Notes: generated by a model from the sequence alone, not told the origin. Numbered from the stretch's first letter, positions 8,687 through 17,115 are shown. The stretch: 51,900 bases of DNA from an uncultured Saprospiraceae bacterium (GCA_937941095.1 CALDYJ010000072.1:1-51900), one strand, 5' to 3'. Numbers and translations: made by a program.

Positions 8687-9598
8687 ATGGATCATAAGGA
8701 AACTTTATACGCAAGATTTATATCAGGAGAATTAAGTGAGCAAGAAGTAAAGGCGCTTAAACAATCAGGAGAATGGGAAGAATTGGAGCTCATCACAAAA
8801 AGTGCTTCAGAACTTAAATTGCCTGTTTATGACAAAGCTGCTTCTTATGAGAAGCTTCAGCAAAGCATAAGAGCAAACAACAAAGTAAAAACAATTATCC
8901 CTAAAAGATCGCCTGGTTTTAAGATTTTAGCCATTGCTGCCTCTCTTTTATTGCTTTTAGGTGCGTTTTTGACTTTTAGCAATAATAGCATTCAAGTTGT
9001 TGCTGAGAAAGGTGAAAATAAAACTCATGTAACTAAGGATGGGTCTACTATAAGATTGAATGCCGGTTCAAAAATCACCTACACGCAAGGAATATTAAAA
9101 CAAGAAAGGCGATTCAATCTTGAAGGTGAAGCATTTTTTGAAGTAACAAAAGGCAAGCCTTTTAAGGTTAATACTATAAATGGAAGTGTAAGCGTTTTAG
9201 GTACCAGTTTTAATGTGAAAGCTTGGGGAAGAAAAATGTTTGTCGAGTGTTATTCAGGCAGAGTAAAAGCGGAGTCCCAAGGAATGGAAAGCGTTCTTTC
9301 TGCTCAAGAATCTATTGTGTTTTTAAAGAATCGTAAAAACCCAATTAAACAAATAAAACACAAAGGCCCCTTATGGTCTCAAGGAACGAATAAGTATGAA
9401 GAAGAATATGCTCATTTTGTATTAGAGGACATAGGAAGGCAATTTAATATAGAAATGATTAATAAGTCACACGAACAATTATTTACCGGGATGTTTAAAC
9501 ACGATTCACTGGAAGACGCCTTGAATGCAGTTTGCATTCCTCTTGGTTTAAAATGGGAGCTTAGCCGAGATAAAAAGCAAGTTTATATTTCTAATTAA
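8687..9598 (+). CDS. FecR family anti-sigma factor
   Basis: A 303-residue single-pass inner-membrane protein. The cytosolic N-terminus (about 1-77, LYARFISGELSEQEVKAL) is the sigma-binding part; residues 78-96 (FKILAIAASLLLLLGAFL) form the membrane span. The periplasmic FecR domain holds THVTKDGSTIRLNAGSKITY, FNLEGEAFFEV, GKPFKVNTINGSVSVLGTSFNV and VECYSGRVKAES. A C-terminal STN-like tail follows (FVLEDIGRQFNIEM...LEDALNAVCIPLGLKWE). The order and length fit Bacteroidota FecR. It should transmit receptor occupancy from the outer membrane to the sigma factor. Only 10 bases separate it from the receptor gene. Confidence 0.92.
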   Translation: MDHKETLYARFISGELSEQEVKALKQSGEWEELELITKSASELKLPVYDKAASYEKLQQSIRANNKVKTIIPKRSPGFKILAIAASLLLLLGAFLTFSNNSIQVVAEKGENKTHVTKDGSTIRLNAGSKITYTQGILKQERRFNLEGEAFFEVTKGKPFKVNTINGSVSVLGTSFNVKAWGRKMFVECYSGRVKAESQGMESVLSAQESIVFLKNRKNPIKQIKHKGPLWSQGTNKYEEEYAHFVLEDIGRQFNIEMINKSHEQLFTGMFKHDSLEDALNAVCIPLGLKWELSRDKKQVYISN

Positions 9599-9608
9599 AA
9601 ATTGCTTA

Positions 9609-12227
9609 GTGAGGCAAATTCTATTTATCTTTTTTTTCTTTTTCGTTTCAGTAGATTGCTTTGGTCAAGTAATCCAATTTGATAATGAAAAGCTGTCTAC
9701 TTGCCTAAGCATACTTGAAGAAAAGCTGAAAGTAAAATTTAATTATAATTCAAATTCGATTGAAGGCTTGTATTTTAATGGAAGTCTAGACCTCAAAAAT
9801 AAAGATGAAGCCTTAGAAAAATTGTTAGGACAAACGCCACTTGCTATTGATCAACAAAAAGATATTATCCTTTTATATTTACCTGAAAAGCAAAATTTTA
9901 AAATTCAAGGAAAGGTAATTGATGGAAATGGCGAAGCCTTACCATTTGTCAACATTTACCTTAAAGGCACTTACCGAGGAATAGAAAGTAAAATTGATGG
10001 CTCTTTTGTTTTTGAGTTTGAAGCCCATAAAGATGAAGAAATTGTATTTAAGTATTTAGCTTATGAAGATAAGATTATTCCACTTAGCTCACCAGAATTT
10101 AAAAGCTTGGAAAATAAGTTATCAGAGGTTCAAATGAAGGTTGATCCCCAATTGTTGAACCTCAATATTGTAGTAAAGGATTACATTCTTAATGGCATTA
10201 CTGTTGGTAATGATTACGGATCTACCAATATGCATTATGAATCTTTAGCACAAAATTATAGTGCGCAAGAACACGATGTACTCAAAACCATTCAACTACT
10301 ACCTGGGCTTAATAGTCCGGATGAATCGGCATCTAATATTAACATCAGAGGAGCTTCATCTGATCAAAGTTTGATCTCATGGGAAGGGGCGACCTTGTAT
10401 GATGCAGGCCATATGTTTGGAATGATTTCCTCAATCAATCCTTTTGTAGTTGATGACATAAAAGTTTATAAATCAGTATTTGATGTGGCCTATGACAATA
10501 GGGTAGGAGGAGTTATTGATGTCAGTCTTTCAAATGATGTTGATGAGAAATTGAAAGCTGGTTTCGGCAGCACTTTTACAGAAGCTCATGCTTATGTAAA
10601 TGCACCTTTGTTTAAAAACAAGTCTTTTTTATTATTATCTGCTCGAAAATCTATTGGAGGTGATTTGCTAAGCCCCACAATGGAAAGTTATGTTGATAAG
10701 GTTTTCCAAGGAACAAAGGTAGAAGAAAATTTAATGTCGACTGAAGAAGAGGAAGGTGTTGATTCTGATGATTCATTCTTTAACTTTTACGACATAAATG
10801 CTAAATTTTTATATCAAGTAAACGATAAATTATCCTTATGGTATTCCTTCTTTAAAAGTAGAAATGAGTTTTTCTATGAAGTCGAATTTGATGAAGAAGA
10901 GCTTTTAAGCGTTGATGATTCAGAATTTGAAAACGAAGCGATGAGCGGTAATTTAGCTTATAAATGGAATGAACATAATGAAAGTAAAATTCAATCCATT
11001 CGATCAGTCTTTAAAAATAGATATGGATTTTTTCAAAGAGATGATAGCTTTGAAAGCGAACATTTAATTGAGCAATCTACTTATAATGATATTCTTGATT
11101 TAGGATTAAAAGTTAAACACAAAATTACTTTCTCAGAATTAGGAGTGCTTACAGTTGGAGGTGATTTTGAACGAAAAAAAGTAAATTATAATCTTATAGA
11201 AAATTCGAATCTGAGTACTTCTTACGAGGATTTAAATTATATAGAAAGTGATTTTCTAAATTTACATGCTTCCTATAAACTGGTCAAAAATAAATTTTTG
11301 TTTAACATAGGAAACAGGTCCACTTTCCATTTTGAAACAAATGATTGGAGCCATTCCCCAAGACTTAATGCTCAATTTACATTGAGTAAGTCTTTGAAAT
11401 TAAAAGCAGCTGGAGGTGTTTTTAAACAATTCATCAGCCAGTTACACCATTTCGCTGAAAGTGAATTAAATTTAAACAACAACATTTGGACTTTAAGCCA
11501 TAATGAAGAAGACGGTGCCATTTCATCAGAAAAATTAATGCTTGGTTTTATTTTTGATAAGAAGGGCTGGTTGCTTGATATAGAAGGGTATCGTAATCTT
11601 AGTTTTGGATTGAATTCATTGAATACTCAAATTGGATCTACAGAATTGGAGTTTATCTCTGATGGAGAATCTGCAATCTTTGGGCTGGATCTTTTACTTA
11701 AAAAAAGAATCAAAAATTATAAATTTTGGATTAACTATTCACTTAGTAGTAATAAAATTCTATTTCCAAACTATGAGATGGAAACATTTTCGGCCAACAA
11801 TGATCAACTCCATAAAATGAGTATTGTGAATCAGTTAACTTTAAACAAATGGAATATTGCTTTAACCGCTCAATACAAAAGTGGTCTTCCTTATAGCGAA
11901 CCTGAAGATGATTATGAAGAATACATAGATGAAGAGAATGAAGAGAATTTATTTGAATTACAGTTTGACGACATTAATGAAGAGCGTTTAGCTGATTACC
12001 TTAGATTTGATTTGTCCTTAACTTATAGAAGAAGTATTTTTAAAAATCGCATGAAGGGCGAATTTTCTTTTTCGATCATTAATCTTCTCAATCGAAGAAA
12101 CCACTATTCTCGGTCTTATTTTATCCGAGATGATGAAGCTACTGTTGAAGACGATGCTGCAGATTTTTACATAGACAAGTATTTGTTGAGAAGGACTCCT
12201 CAGGTCCTTTTTAGAATCTATTGGTAA
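9609..12227 (+). CDS. TonB-dependent receptor with STN signalling domain and carboxypeptidase-like domain
   Basis: The 872-residue product starts at GTG and has a signal peptide (residues 1-20, ending DCFGQ). The order is STN domain (about 22-95), CarboxypepD_reg-like domain (about 98-180, with GKVIDGNGEALPFVNIYLKG), plug (about 205-330, with LLPGLNSPDESASNINIRG and GGVIDVSLS), and the barrel to the end, TPQVLFRIYW. The STN part would contact FecR in the periplasm. Extracellular loops are notably acidic, for instance EEEEGVDSDDSFF, FDEEELLSVDDSEFENE and EDDYEEYIDEENEEN, as if the ligand were cationic or metal-laden. The ligand is unknown. It forms one operon with the sigma factor and FecR. 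Confidence 0.9.
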   Translation: MRQILFIFFFFFVSVDCFGQVIQFDNEKLSTCLSILEEKLKVKFNYNSNSIEGLYFNGSLDLKNKDEALEKLLGQTPLAIDQQKDIILLYLPEKQNFKIQGKVIDGNGEALPFVNIYLKGTYRGIESKIDGSFVFEFEAHKDEEIVFKYLAYEDKIIPLSSPEFKSLENKLSEVQMKVDPQLLNLNIVVKDYILNGITVGNDYGSTNMHYESLAQNYSAQEHDVLKTIQLLPGLNSPDESASNINIRGASSDQSLISWEGATLYDAGHMFGMISSINPFVVDDIKVYKSVFDVAYDNRVGGVIDVSLSNDVDEKLKAGFGSTFTEAHAYVNAPLFKNKSFLLLSARKSIGGDLLSPTMESYVDKVFQGTKVEENLMSTEEEEGVDSDDSFFNFYDINAKFLYQVNDKLSLWYSFFKSRNEFFYEVEFDEEELLSVDDSEFENEAMSGNLAYKWNEHNESKIQSIRSVFKNRYGFFQRDDSFESEHLIEQSTYNDILDLGLKVKHKITFSELGVLTVGGDFERKKVNYNLIENSNLSTSYEDLNYIESDFLNLHASYKLVKNKFLFNIGNRSTFHFETNDWSHSPRLNAQFTLSKSLKLKAAGGVFKQFISQLHHFAESELNLNNNIWTLSHNEEDGAISSEKLMLGFIFDKKGWLLDIEGYRNLSFGLNSLNTQIGSTELEFISDGESAIFGLDLLLKKRIKNYKFWINYSLSSNKILFPNYEMETFSANNDQLHKMSIVNQLTLNKWNIALTAQYKSGLPYSEPEDDYEEYIDEENEENLFELQFDDINEERLADYLRFDLSLTYRRSIFKNRMKGEFSFSIINLLNRRNHYSRSYFIRDDEATVEDDAADFYIDKYLLRRTPQVLFRIYW

Positions 12228-12255
12228 AAAAAATATTAAATCTATTGGAATAAGG

Positions 12256-12264
12256 TAGGGTAAA
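12256..12264 (+). promoter_or_regulatory. TAGGGTAAA box upstream of the acidic lipoprotein
   Basis: This box is identical to the one at 8639-8647 in the fecR leader. It lies 29 bases after the receptor's stop and 66 bases before the ATG at 12322, in a non-coding gap of 94 bases. Downstream sequence ends in TTTTATAAGCG. Shared placement suggests co-regulation by the neighbouring ECF sigma; this has not been shown. Confidence 0.42.
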
Positions 12265-12321
12265 ATCCTTCATACTGGTTTTATAAGCGTAAACCCGTTT
12301 ATATAATCTAAAATTAAAATT

Positions 12322-13116
12322 ATGCTTGTTAATCAAATTTCAAAATTGCCATTATTGTTACTAATTTTCATGACCTTTTTTCTAGTTTCTTGCGATAAAG
12401 AATCAATGGAAGAGTTGGATGAATTGGATCAAACTGAAATAAACTCTAGCATTGGAGATGGAGAAGGAGATGGGGATGACGAAGACGAAGACGAAGACGA
12501 AGACGATGACGAAGACGAAGACGATGACGAGGATGAAGATGAAGATGAGGACGAAGATGAAAGTGAATGTTTTACTTTCAATTATCCAATCGATATTCTT
12601 TATCCAGATGGCAGCACTCAGTCAGTCAATGATGAAGATGAATTAGAAGATACCATAGAAGATTATTATGATGCAGATCCTGAACCTACCGAAGATTTAA
12701 GTTTAGTGTTTCCAGTTGAAGTTGTTTTAGAAGCAGGTGAAACGCAGACTATAAATAATGAAGGAGAATTTGAAGAGCTTTTAGACTTTTGTGACGAAGA
12801 GCATCCATGTGAAGACGAAGATGAAGAGGATGATGAAGATGAAGACGAAGATGAAGATGACGAAGAGGATGATTGGGAAGACTGTTTTGAAATTAATTTC
12901 CCAGTGAGCCTAGTTTTTCCGGATGGAACTACAGTTTCAGTAAACTCTGAAGATGAGGCAGAAGATGCAATGGATGATTGGTATGATATGAATGAAGATG
13001 TCGATGAAGATCCTACTTTTGAATACCCTATTTCCGTAAGTTTAGATGATGGGAGTACTTTAGAAGTCAATTCTGATGATGAATTAGATGACCTAATTGA
13101 TTCTTGCGAAGAATAA
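12322..13116 (+). CDS. Highly acidic lipoprotein with duplicated Asp/Glu tract and beta-type repeats
   Basis: The 264-residue lipoprotein has lipobox FFLVSC with Cys24. The mature part is two similar modules. Each opens with an Asp/Glu tract (about 52-80 and 164-187) and continues with two related repeats: CFTFNYPIDILYPDGST (from 83) and LVFPVEVVLEAGETQTI (from 128); CFEINFPVSLVFPDGTT (from 188) and FEYPISVSLDDGSTLEV (from 233). Each repeat then runs 'VN-acidic-ELED/ELDD'. Cysteines at 83, 157, 163, 188 and 262 bracket the modules. No catalytic motif is seen. The acidic load suggests binding of Ca2+, iron or another cation, or a polycationic partner, at the cell surface. It sits behind an STN-type receptor and before a peroxidase. 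I recognise the repeat style from other Bacteroidota, but no named family. Confidence 0.85.
   Translation: MLVNQISKLPLLLLIFMTFFLVSCDKESMEELDELDQTEINSSIGDGEGDGDDEDEDEDEDDDEDEDDDEDEDEDEDEDESECFTFNYPIDILYPDGSTQSVNDEDELEDTIEDYYDADPEPTEDLSLVFPVEVVLEAGETQTINNEGEFEELLDFCDEEHPCEDEDEEDDEDEDEDEDDEEDDWEDCFEINFPVSLVFPDGTTVSVNSEDEAEDAMDDWYDMNEDVDEDPTFEYPISVSLDDGSTLEVNSDDELDDLIDSCEE
12475..12561 (+). repeat. Coding microsatellite, GAYGAR repeats (first acidic tract)
   Basis: Alternating GAC/GAT and GAA/GAG codons form an 87-base imperfect tandem repeat of mainly six-base units within the acidic lipoprotein. Such tracts can change length by slippage in whole codons and so change the charge of the protein without breaking the frame when units of three bases are gained or lost. 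Confidence 0.8.
12811..12882 (+). repeat. Coding microsatellite, second acidic tract
   Basis: A second run of GAN/GAR codons, about 24 acidic residues, separates the two modules of the acidic lipoprotein. Its codon pattern is less regular than in the first tract, which suggests an older duplication rather than a recent copy. Confidence 0.7.
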
Positions 13117-13133
13117 ACAGCCAATGTGCCTAA

Positions 13134-13187
13134 TAAAAGAAGCCCAATAATCCTTTACAAGGATTTTTGGGCTTCTTTTATTTTTTA
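13134..13187. terminator. Rho-independent terminator after the acidic lipoprotein
   Basis: Bases 13134-13155 pair with 13159-13180 at 21 of 22 positions around a three-base loop, with a GAAGCCC/GGGCTTC core. A run of T follows on the plus strand, and because the outer stem is A-rich the element could also act on the minus strand. It starts 17 bases after the stop codon. Confidence 0.9.
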
Positions 13188-13251
13188 AATCTGCAACAAA
13201 AAATCATTCTTCAGCACCTTAGATTAAATGTTATTCATTTAATCTTTTTTT

Positions 13252-13764
13252 ATGCGTTTTATCTTCATCCTTTTTATCAATTTTGTTCTTCATTATAATG
13301 CGCTCGGTCAACAGCACAATCATTCTTACCATTTAGCCATTACATCTAATTTTCTTCTAGCAGGCGAATTGAACAGCAGCTACGATTTTCTCTCTGGTAC
13401 AAGTTTGAGCTTAGTCTTCGAGAAACAAAAAAAATGGAACAAATTCTTTGCATTGAATGCTCAAACGGATATAGATAATCCAGCTTCGAGATTTGTTTCT
13501 ATAGAAGCTATAATTGGATTAGAAAGAAAATTAAAAAAAGGTTTCTTTTTAAAATTTGGCTTAGGACCTTCATTTTATCATGAACAACATAAACTTTTAG
13601 CAAATGAAAAGATCGTTTCATTTACAAATAACAGTTTTGGCTTTGCTTCAAACTTCAATTTTGGTTTAAAACTACAAAAAAAATATGCCTTAGCCATAGC
13701 AATAAATCAATTGCAATTTGACGCAACAAGCATCGGTCTCCATCTTAATTATAAATTATATTAA
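13252..13764 (+). CDS. Small outer-membrane beta-barrel-like protein
   Basis: The 170-residue protein has a signal peptide (about 1-19, ending NALGQ) followed by HNHSYH. The rest alternates as short membrane strands: HLAITSNFLLAGELNSSYDF, FVSIEAIIGLERKL, GFFLKFGLGPSFYHEQH, SFGFASNFNFGLKLQ, and a terminal LHLNYKLY ending in an aromatic. This is the pattern of an eight-strand barrel. The His-rich N-terminus is a possible metal ligand. The frame ends seven bases before the ATG of the di-heme peroxidase, so the two are probably one operon. No named family is recognised. Confidence 0.72.
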   Translation: MRFIFILFINFVLHYNALGQQHNHSYHLAITSNFLLAGELNSSYDFLSGTSLSLVFEKQKKWNKFFALNAQTDIDNPASRFVSIEAIIGLERKLKKGFFLKFGLGPSFYHEQHKLLANEKIVSFTNNSFGFASNFNFGLKLQKKYALAIAINQLQFDATSIGLHLNYKLY

Positions 13765-13771
13765 AATCTCT

Positions 13772-14905
13772 ATGAAGCTTTTTAATTTAACATTCTCAAT
13801 CTTTGGCTTAGGTCTTTTTTATTCTTGTACTCCTGAGCCAATTCAAATAATACCAACAAATCAAATCGGAATTTTACCGGATGAGGTTGTAGAACCATTC
13901 GACAATTTAAGCAATGAGGACAAGGTTGCTTTAGGAAAGAACTTATTTTGGGATCCGATCTTATCGGGAAATAAGGATGTCGCTTGCGTGACTTGTCATC
14001 ATCCTTCGCATGCCTATGCTGAAAAACTTCAATTAAGTATTGGAGTAGGTGGGACTGGCCTTTCAGCTAACAGGTCAAATGGCCTTTTGGTAAAACGAAA
14101 CTCCATGACAATTCTCAATACCGCATTTAATGGATTGGTTTTTTCTGAGGATTATGATCCATCCAAAACCACTTTTTTTTGGGACAACAGAGCTGAGTCT
14201 CTTGAGGAGCAAGCCTTATTGCCAATTTTATCTTCAGAAGAAATGCGAGGGGATGCTTATTCAGAACAGCATGCTTTGGATAGTATTATCAACCGCTTAA
14301 ACGCGATACCAAAATATAAAGATCTGTTTGAAAAAGCCTTCGGAGATAAGCCAATAAATGCAATAAATTTGGCAAAAGCAATTGCTGCTTTCGAACGAAC
14401 TTTAATAAGTAATAACAGTCCATTTGATCAATTTATAAAAGGAGATGAAAATGCATTGACTAGTTTAGAAAAAAGAGGAATGCTTTCTTTTGTAGAAGTT
14501 GGTTGTGCTAACTGTCACGGTGGGTCGATGTTTTCAAACTTTAAATTGCATGTGCTAACAGTACCTGAAAATGAAAAGCTTTCAAGTTTGGACAAGGGGG
14601 ATGGTACTTTTGCATTTAGAACGCCTTCTCTAAGAAATGTAGAACTTACTCCTCCTTATATGCATAATGGAATATTTAACTCTTTAGAAGAGGTGATGGA
14701 ATTTTATGATGATGTAGATGAAGCATCACAAAATAGATTTATTGCTAATGGAGAACGAGATATTTTGTTGAATGATTTGAATATCCCTGATGATAAAGTA
14801 GCAGGAATAATAGCTTTTTTAAAAGCTTTAAGTGATGAAGAGTTTGATAAAGAAATTTTGGAAGAAGTGCCTAGTGGATTAAATCCTGGTGGGGCAATAG
14901 ACTAG
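13772..14905 (+). CDS. Di-heme cytochrome c peroxidase / MauG-family lipoprotein
   Basis: The 377-residue lipoprotein has lipobox FYSC with Cys19. I chose the ATG at 13772 because it gives this signal peptide; a longer frame from 13718 would overlap the barrel gene. Two c-type heme sites are present: CVTCH at 72-76 and CANCH at 245-249. The stretch RTPSLRNVELTPPYMHNG near 283-300 is the family's conserved region next to the second heme. Members either remove H2O2 or, as MauG/MbnH types, oxidise residues on a partner protein. Neighbouring acidic lipoprotein and barrel would be natural partners. Whether it is a peroxidase or a maturase cannot be told from sequence. Confidence 0.92.
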   Translation: MKLFNLTFSIFGLGLFYSCTPEPIQIIPTNQIGILPDEVVEPFDNLSNEDKVALGKNLFWDPILSGNKDVACVTCHHPSHAYAEKLQLSIGVGGTGLSANRSNGLLVKRNSMTILNTAFNGLVFSEDYDPSKTTFFWDNRAESLEEQALLPILSSEEMRGDAYSEQHALDSIINRLNAIPKYKDLFEKAFGDKPINAINLAKAIAAFERTLISNNSPFDQFIKGDENALTSLEKRGMLSFVEVGCANCHGGSMFSNFKLHVLTVPENEKLSSLDKGDGTFAFRTPSLRNVELTPPYMHNGIFNSLEEVMEFYDDVDEASQNRFIANGERDILLNDLNIPDDKVAGIIAFLKALSDEEFDKEILEEVPSGLNPGGAID

Positions 14906-14911
14906 TCAATC

Positions 14912-14962
14912 AATTCTATGCTTTCTTACAGTATGGGATAACTTTATTGAAAGCATAGAATT
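14912..14962. terminator. Stem-loop between convergent genes
   Basis: Bases 14912-14925 and 14949-14962 form a perfect 14-base inverted repeat (arm AATTCTATGCTTTC) with a 23-base loop. It sits between the peroxidase (plus) and the CBS gene (minus), which converge. There is no long T tract on either side, so it is a probable but not classic bidirectional terminator. Confidence 0.6.
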
Positions 14963-15003
14963 TAACCGTTCTCTAAAAAGTAAAATTGACTTTGCTTAAA
15001 AAT

Positions 15004-15435
15004 TTAAGCTTCTAAAACATCTTTATACAAAATAGGATTTGGAATCTCTTTTTTGTAAGTGTACTTAATGACATCAAAGGCTGTGACCACACCTTTTAAA
15101 TCATTGTCTAGATTTACAACAGGTAATGTCTTGAATCTCCTGTCAATAAACAGCTGCGCAGCTGTTGCTACTTTGTCTTTAGGAGCAATAACAAGTACAT
15201 TGCTATTCATTACCTTACTAACTGTTTGAGACATGCTGTTGTCGTTATCTCTTTCATACCTCCATAAATCGTAGGAAGTTACTATTCCAATGAGCTTTCC
15301 ATTTTCAACAACAGGCATCTGTTGAAGTTTATTGGTTCTCATTAAATCGGTGACTTCTTGGATGGTATGTGTCTGCTTTACAACAACAGGGTCTTTTGTC
15401 ATAATGTTGCGAACTTCTTCATTTAACATAGGCAA
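15004..15435 (-). CDS. Two-CBS-domain protein
   Basis: The 143-residue protein is a CBS pair and little else. The first CBS has IMTKDPVVVKQTHTIQEVTDLMRTNKLQQMPVVENGKLIGIVTSYDLWRY; the second has VMNSNVLVIAPKDKVATAAQLFIDRRFKTLPVVNLDNDLKGVVTAFDVIKY. Each ends with the typical G-hydrophobic-hydrophobic-T-x-x-D strand-helix. Stand-alone pairs bind AMP, ATP or other adenine nucleotides and act as sensors for unknown partners. It has its own leader, and a small AAGAAA/TTTCTT hairpin lies at its 5' end. No partner is evident in the neighbourhood. Confidence 0.88.
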   Translation of the reverse strand: MPMLNEEVRNIMTKDPVVVKQTHTIQEVTDLMRTNKLQQMPVVENGKLIGIVTSYDLWRYERDNDNSMSQTVSKVMNSNVLVIAPKDKVATAAQLFIDRRFKTLPVVNLDNDLKGVVTAFDVIKYTYKKEIPNPILYKDVLEA

Positions 15436-15593
15436 GAAATTTTGATTTCTTCAATATAACGAAAAAATATTAGAAAAAGAAAAGGGGTAGGCAATTTGTC
15501 AATGAGATGATGTGCTAATTCATTTTCAATTGTGCAGCTTTCTTTCATTCAAAATTGCCGCATAAACTAATCATCACATTGCCAAATTATCAA

Positions 15594-17000
15594 TTAATTA
15601 GCTCTGGAAACATCTAAAGCTTGTTTCAATCGATTTAAAGAAGCATTCCATGTGTTAGGATGTAAGGCATCATTGCCATGAGTTGTAAATGCTTCTTGAG
15701 TCGCTTCTTCAATTTGTTGACTCCACTTATCAAGCAATTGATCCGTATTGTTTTTACTGAAAGATCCGTTTTTAAAATCTAATTTTATTGCTTCATAATC
15801 TTCTTCAAAAAGAATCAATGCTTGGAACAACTTGTCACAAGAAGCTGACCATTGTCGAAAACCAAAGAACCCACTAGTGAAAGGTAGGCAGTTGTTCGTG
15901 ATGTCTCCAAAATCATCTCTGACATTTGTTACTGGATTGGGTTCAAGAATATTTTCAAAAGCATTGTCTAAATCCCAAGGGATGAGATGCATTTTGTTTG
16001 TACTTGGATCCTCGTACCAATAGAAATTATGAGGCTCGCATTCATTGCCATTGCAGTACCAATGGAATGGTCCGTCATCATGTTTAATCATTCGATCAAC
16101 AACACAATAGGAGAGGATTTCCTGTTTATTCATTCTTGTTTTCACAATATTTTTTAATTCTTCATCATCTGCTAATTCTATTGCTTGTGCAAAATTTCTT
16201 GCTATGCTGACATTAGGATTGTCTTCATTTGTTTTTAAGCCGCTAATAAAGGCAGCTTCATCATTAGCGGTTCCATCCATTTTCATTGGCCACACTTCTT
16301 TGTATAAATTACCATCTCCTTCTTCATAATTGTATTTTGTAAACCTGCCATCGATTTGTTCAACAAGGGCAAATAATCCATTGTATTCACCATTGATCAA
16401 TAATTTTGCATGAACACATCTAGGAGCCGGAATTCCCACTGACCGAAACAAGTGGTAACCCAAACGATCGTGCATTTGAGATTCATCTAGATTCATTGCA
16501 TGGAATTGTAATTTTTTCAAGCCATAAAACTTCCGGTTAGAATCTTCCCAGTTGCATTTTACTTTCATGGAGAGTTTAGTACAAGTTTTAAAACCTGAAG
16601 GATTGGTCCAATTGGGATTGGAAAGACAATTAACAAAAGCCCCAATTGATCCTTTATAACGTATCCCAACAGGACCAAAAGTTTCTCCATTGAATTTAAT
16701 CATTCCTTCTACATATTCTTCAGCAGCAGGGTCATTATTTATCTTATTTAAATTTTCTTCAGATAAAAGGAGTTCAAAAGTATGCAATTGATCATCGTCA
16801 TAAATAAAATCTGAATCTAAGCTGTCGTACAAAGGATCAATATCTGGATCAGTATTCGGGTCTGGATTAGTATCTGGATCCATTTCTTCTTCCATTTCTT
16901 CAATTATAATAGGAACATCGGATCCCATATCATCTTCTCTGCAAGAAAAAGAAAGTAGAAAAACAAGAAAAATCAAGTATTTTATTAAAAAGCTCTTCAT
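15594..17000 (-). CDS. CotH kinase family lipoprotein
   Basis: A 468-residue lipoprotein with lipobox LSFSC and Cys20, then an acidic Asp/Pro linker (about 36-57). From about residue 70 it reads as the CotH fold: GIRYKGSIGAF, KLSMKVKCNWED, MHDRLGYHLFRSVGIPAPR, HAKLLINGEYNGLFALVEQID, and the HNFYWYED/KMHLIPWDLDNAF segment with PWDLD at 341-345. CotH proteins are atypical kinases, first known from spore coats, and outer-surface versions exist in many non-spore formers. The usual YKG and PWDLD motifs are intact, so activity is plausible. A target is not evident nearby. Confidence 0.88.
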   Translation of the reverse strand: MKSFLIKYLIFLVFLLSFSCREDDMGSDVPIIIEEMEEEMDPDTNPDPNTDPDIDPLYDSLDSDFIYDDDQLHTFELLLSEENLNKINNDPAAEEYVEGMIKFNGETFGPVGIRYKGSIGAFVNCLSNPNWTNPSGFKTCTKLSMKVKCNWEDSNRKFYGLKKLQFHAMNLDESQMHDRLGYHLFRSVGIPAPRCVHAKLLINGEYNGLFALVEQIDGRFTKYNYEEGDGNLYKEVWPMKMDGTANDEAAFISGLKTNEDNPNVSIARNFAQAIELADDEELKNIVKTRMNKQEILSYCVVDRMIKHDDGPFHWYCNGNECEPHNFYWYEDPSTNKMHLIPWDLDNAFENILEPNPVTNVRDDFGDITNNCLPFTSGFFGFRQWSASCDKLFQALILFEEDYEAIKLDFKNGSFSKNNTDQLLDKWSQQIEEATQEAFTTHGNDALHPNTWNASLNRLKQALDVSRAN

Positions 17001-17115
17001 ATATTTTAGATTCCTTTCTTAAATTTACTTATTTAAAAGTAGAAACAAAAAGACTAAGTCATTGATTATAAGGATAGATTAAAATTTATCACTCCAGCTC
17101 GAAATAATTGTCTAA

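Noticed and set aside
12452..12646. Plus-strand frame with MTKTKTKT repeats
   Set aside because: A shifted frame of the GAY-GAR microsatellite in the acidic lipoprotein; no other support.
12475..12882. Possible CRISPR or tandem-repeat array
   Set aside because: Units are six-base codon pairs inside a lipoprotein gene, without spacers.
12666..13124. Long minus-strand frame rich in serine under the acidic lipoprotein
   Set aside because: It is the complement of GAA/GAT codons (TTC/ATC and TCG/TCT-type codons in the shifted frame). It has no signal, domain or promoter, and the plus-strand lipoprotein is well supported.
13718..13771. N-terminal extension of the peroxidase overlapping the barrel gene
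   Set aside because: It starts at TTG and would put 18 residues before a good lipoprotein signal peptide; the ATG at 13772 is better.
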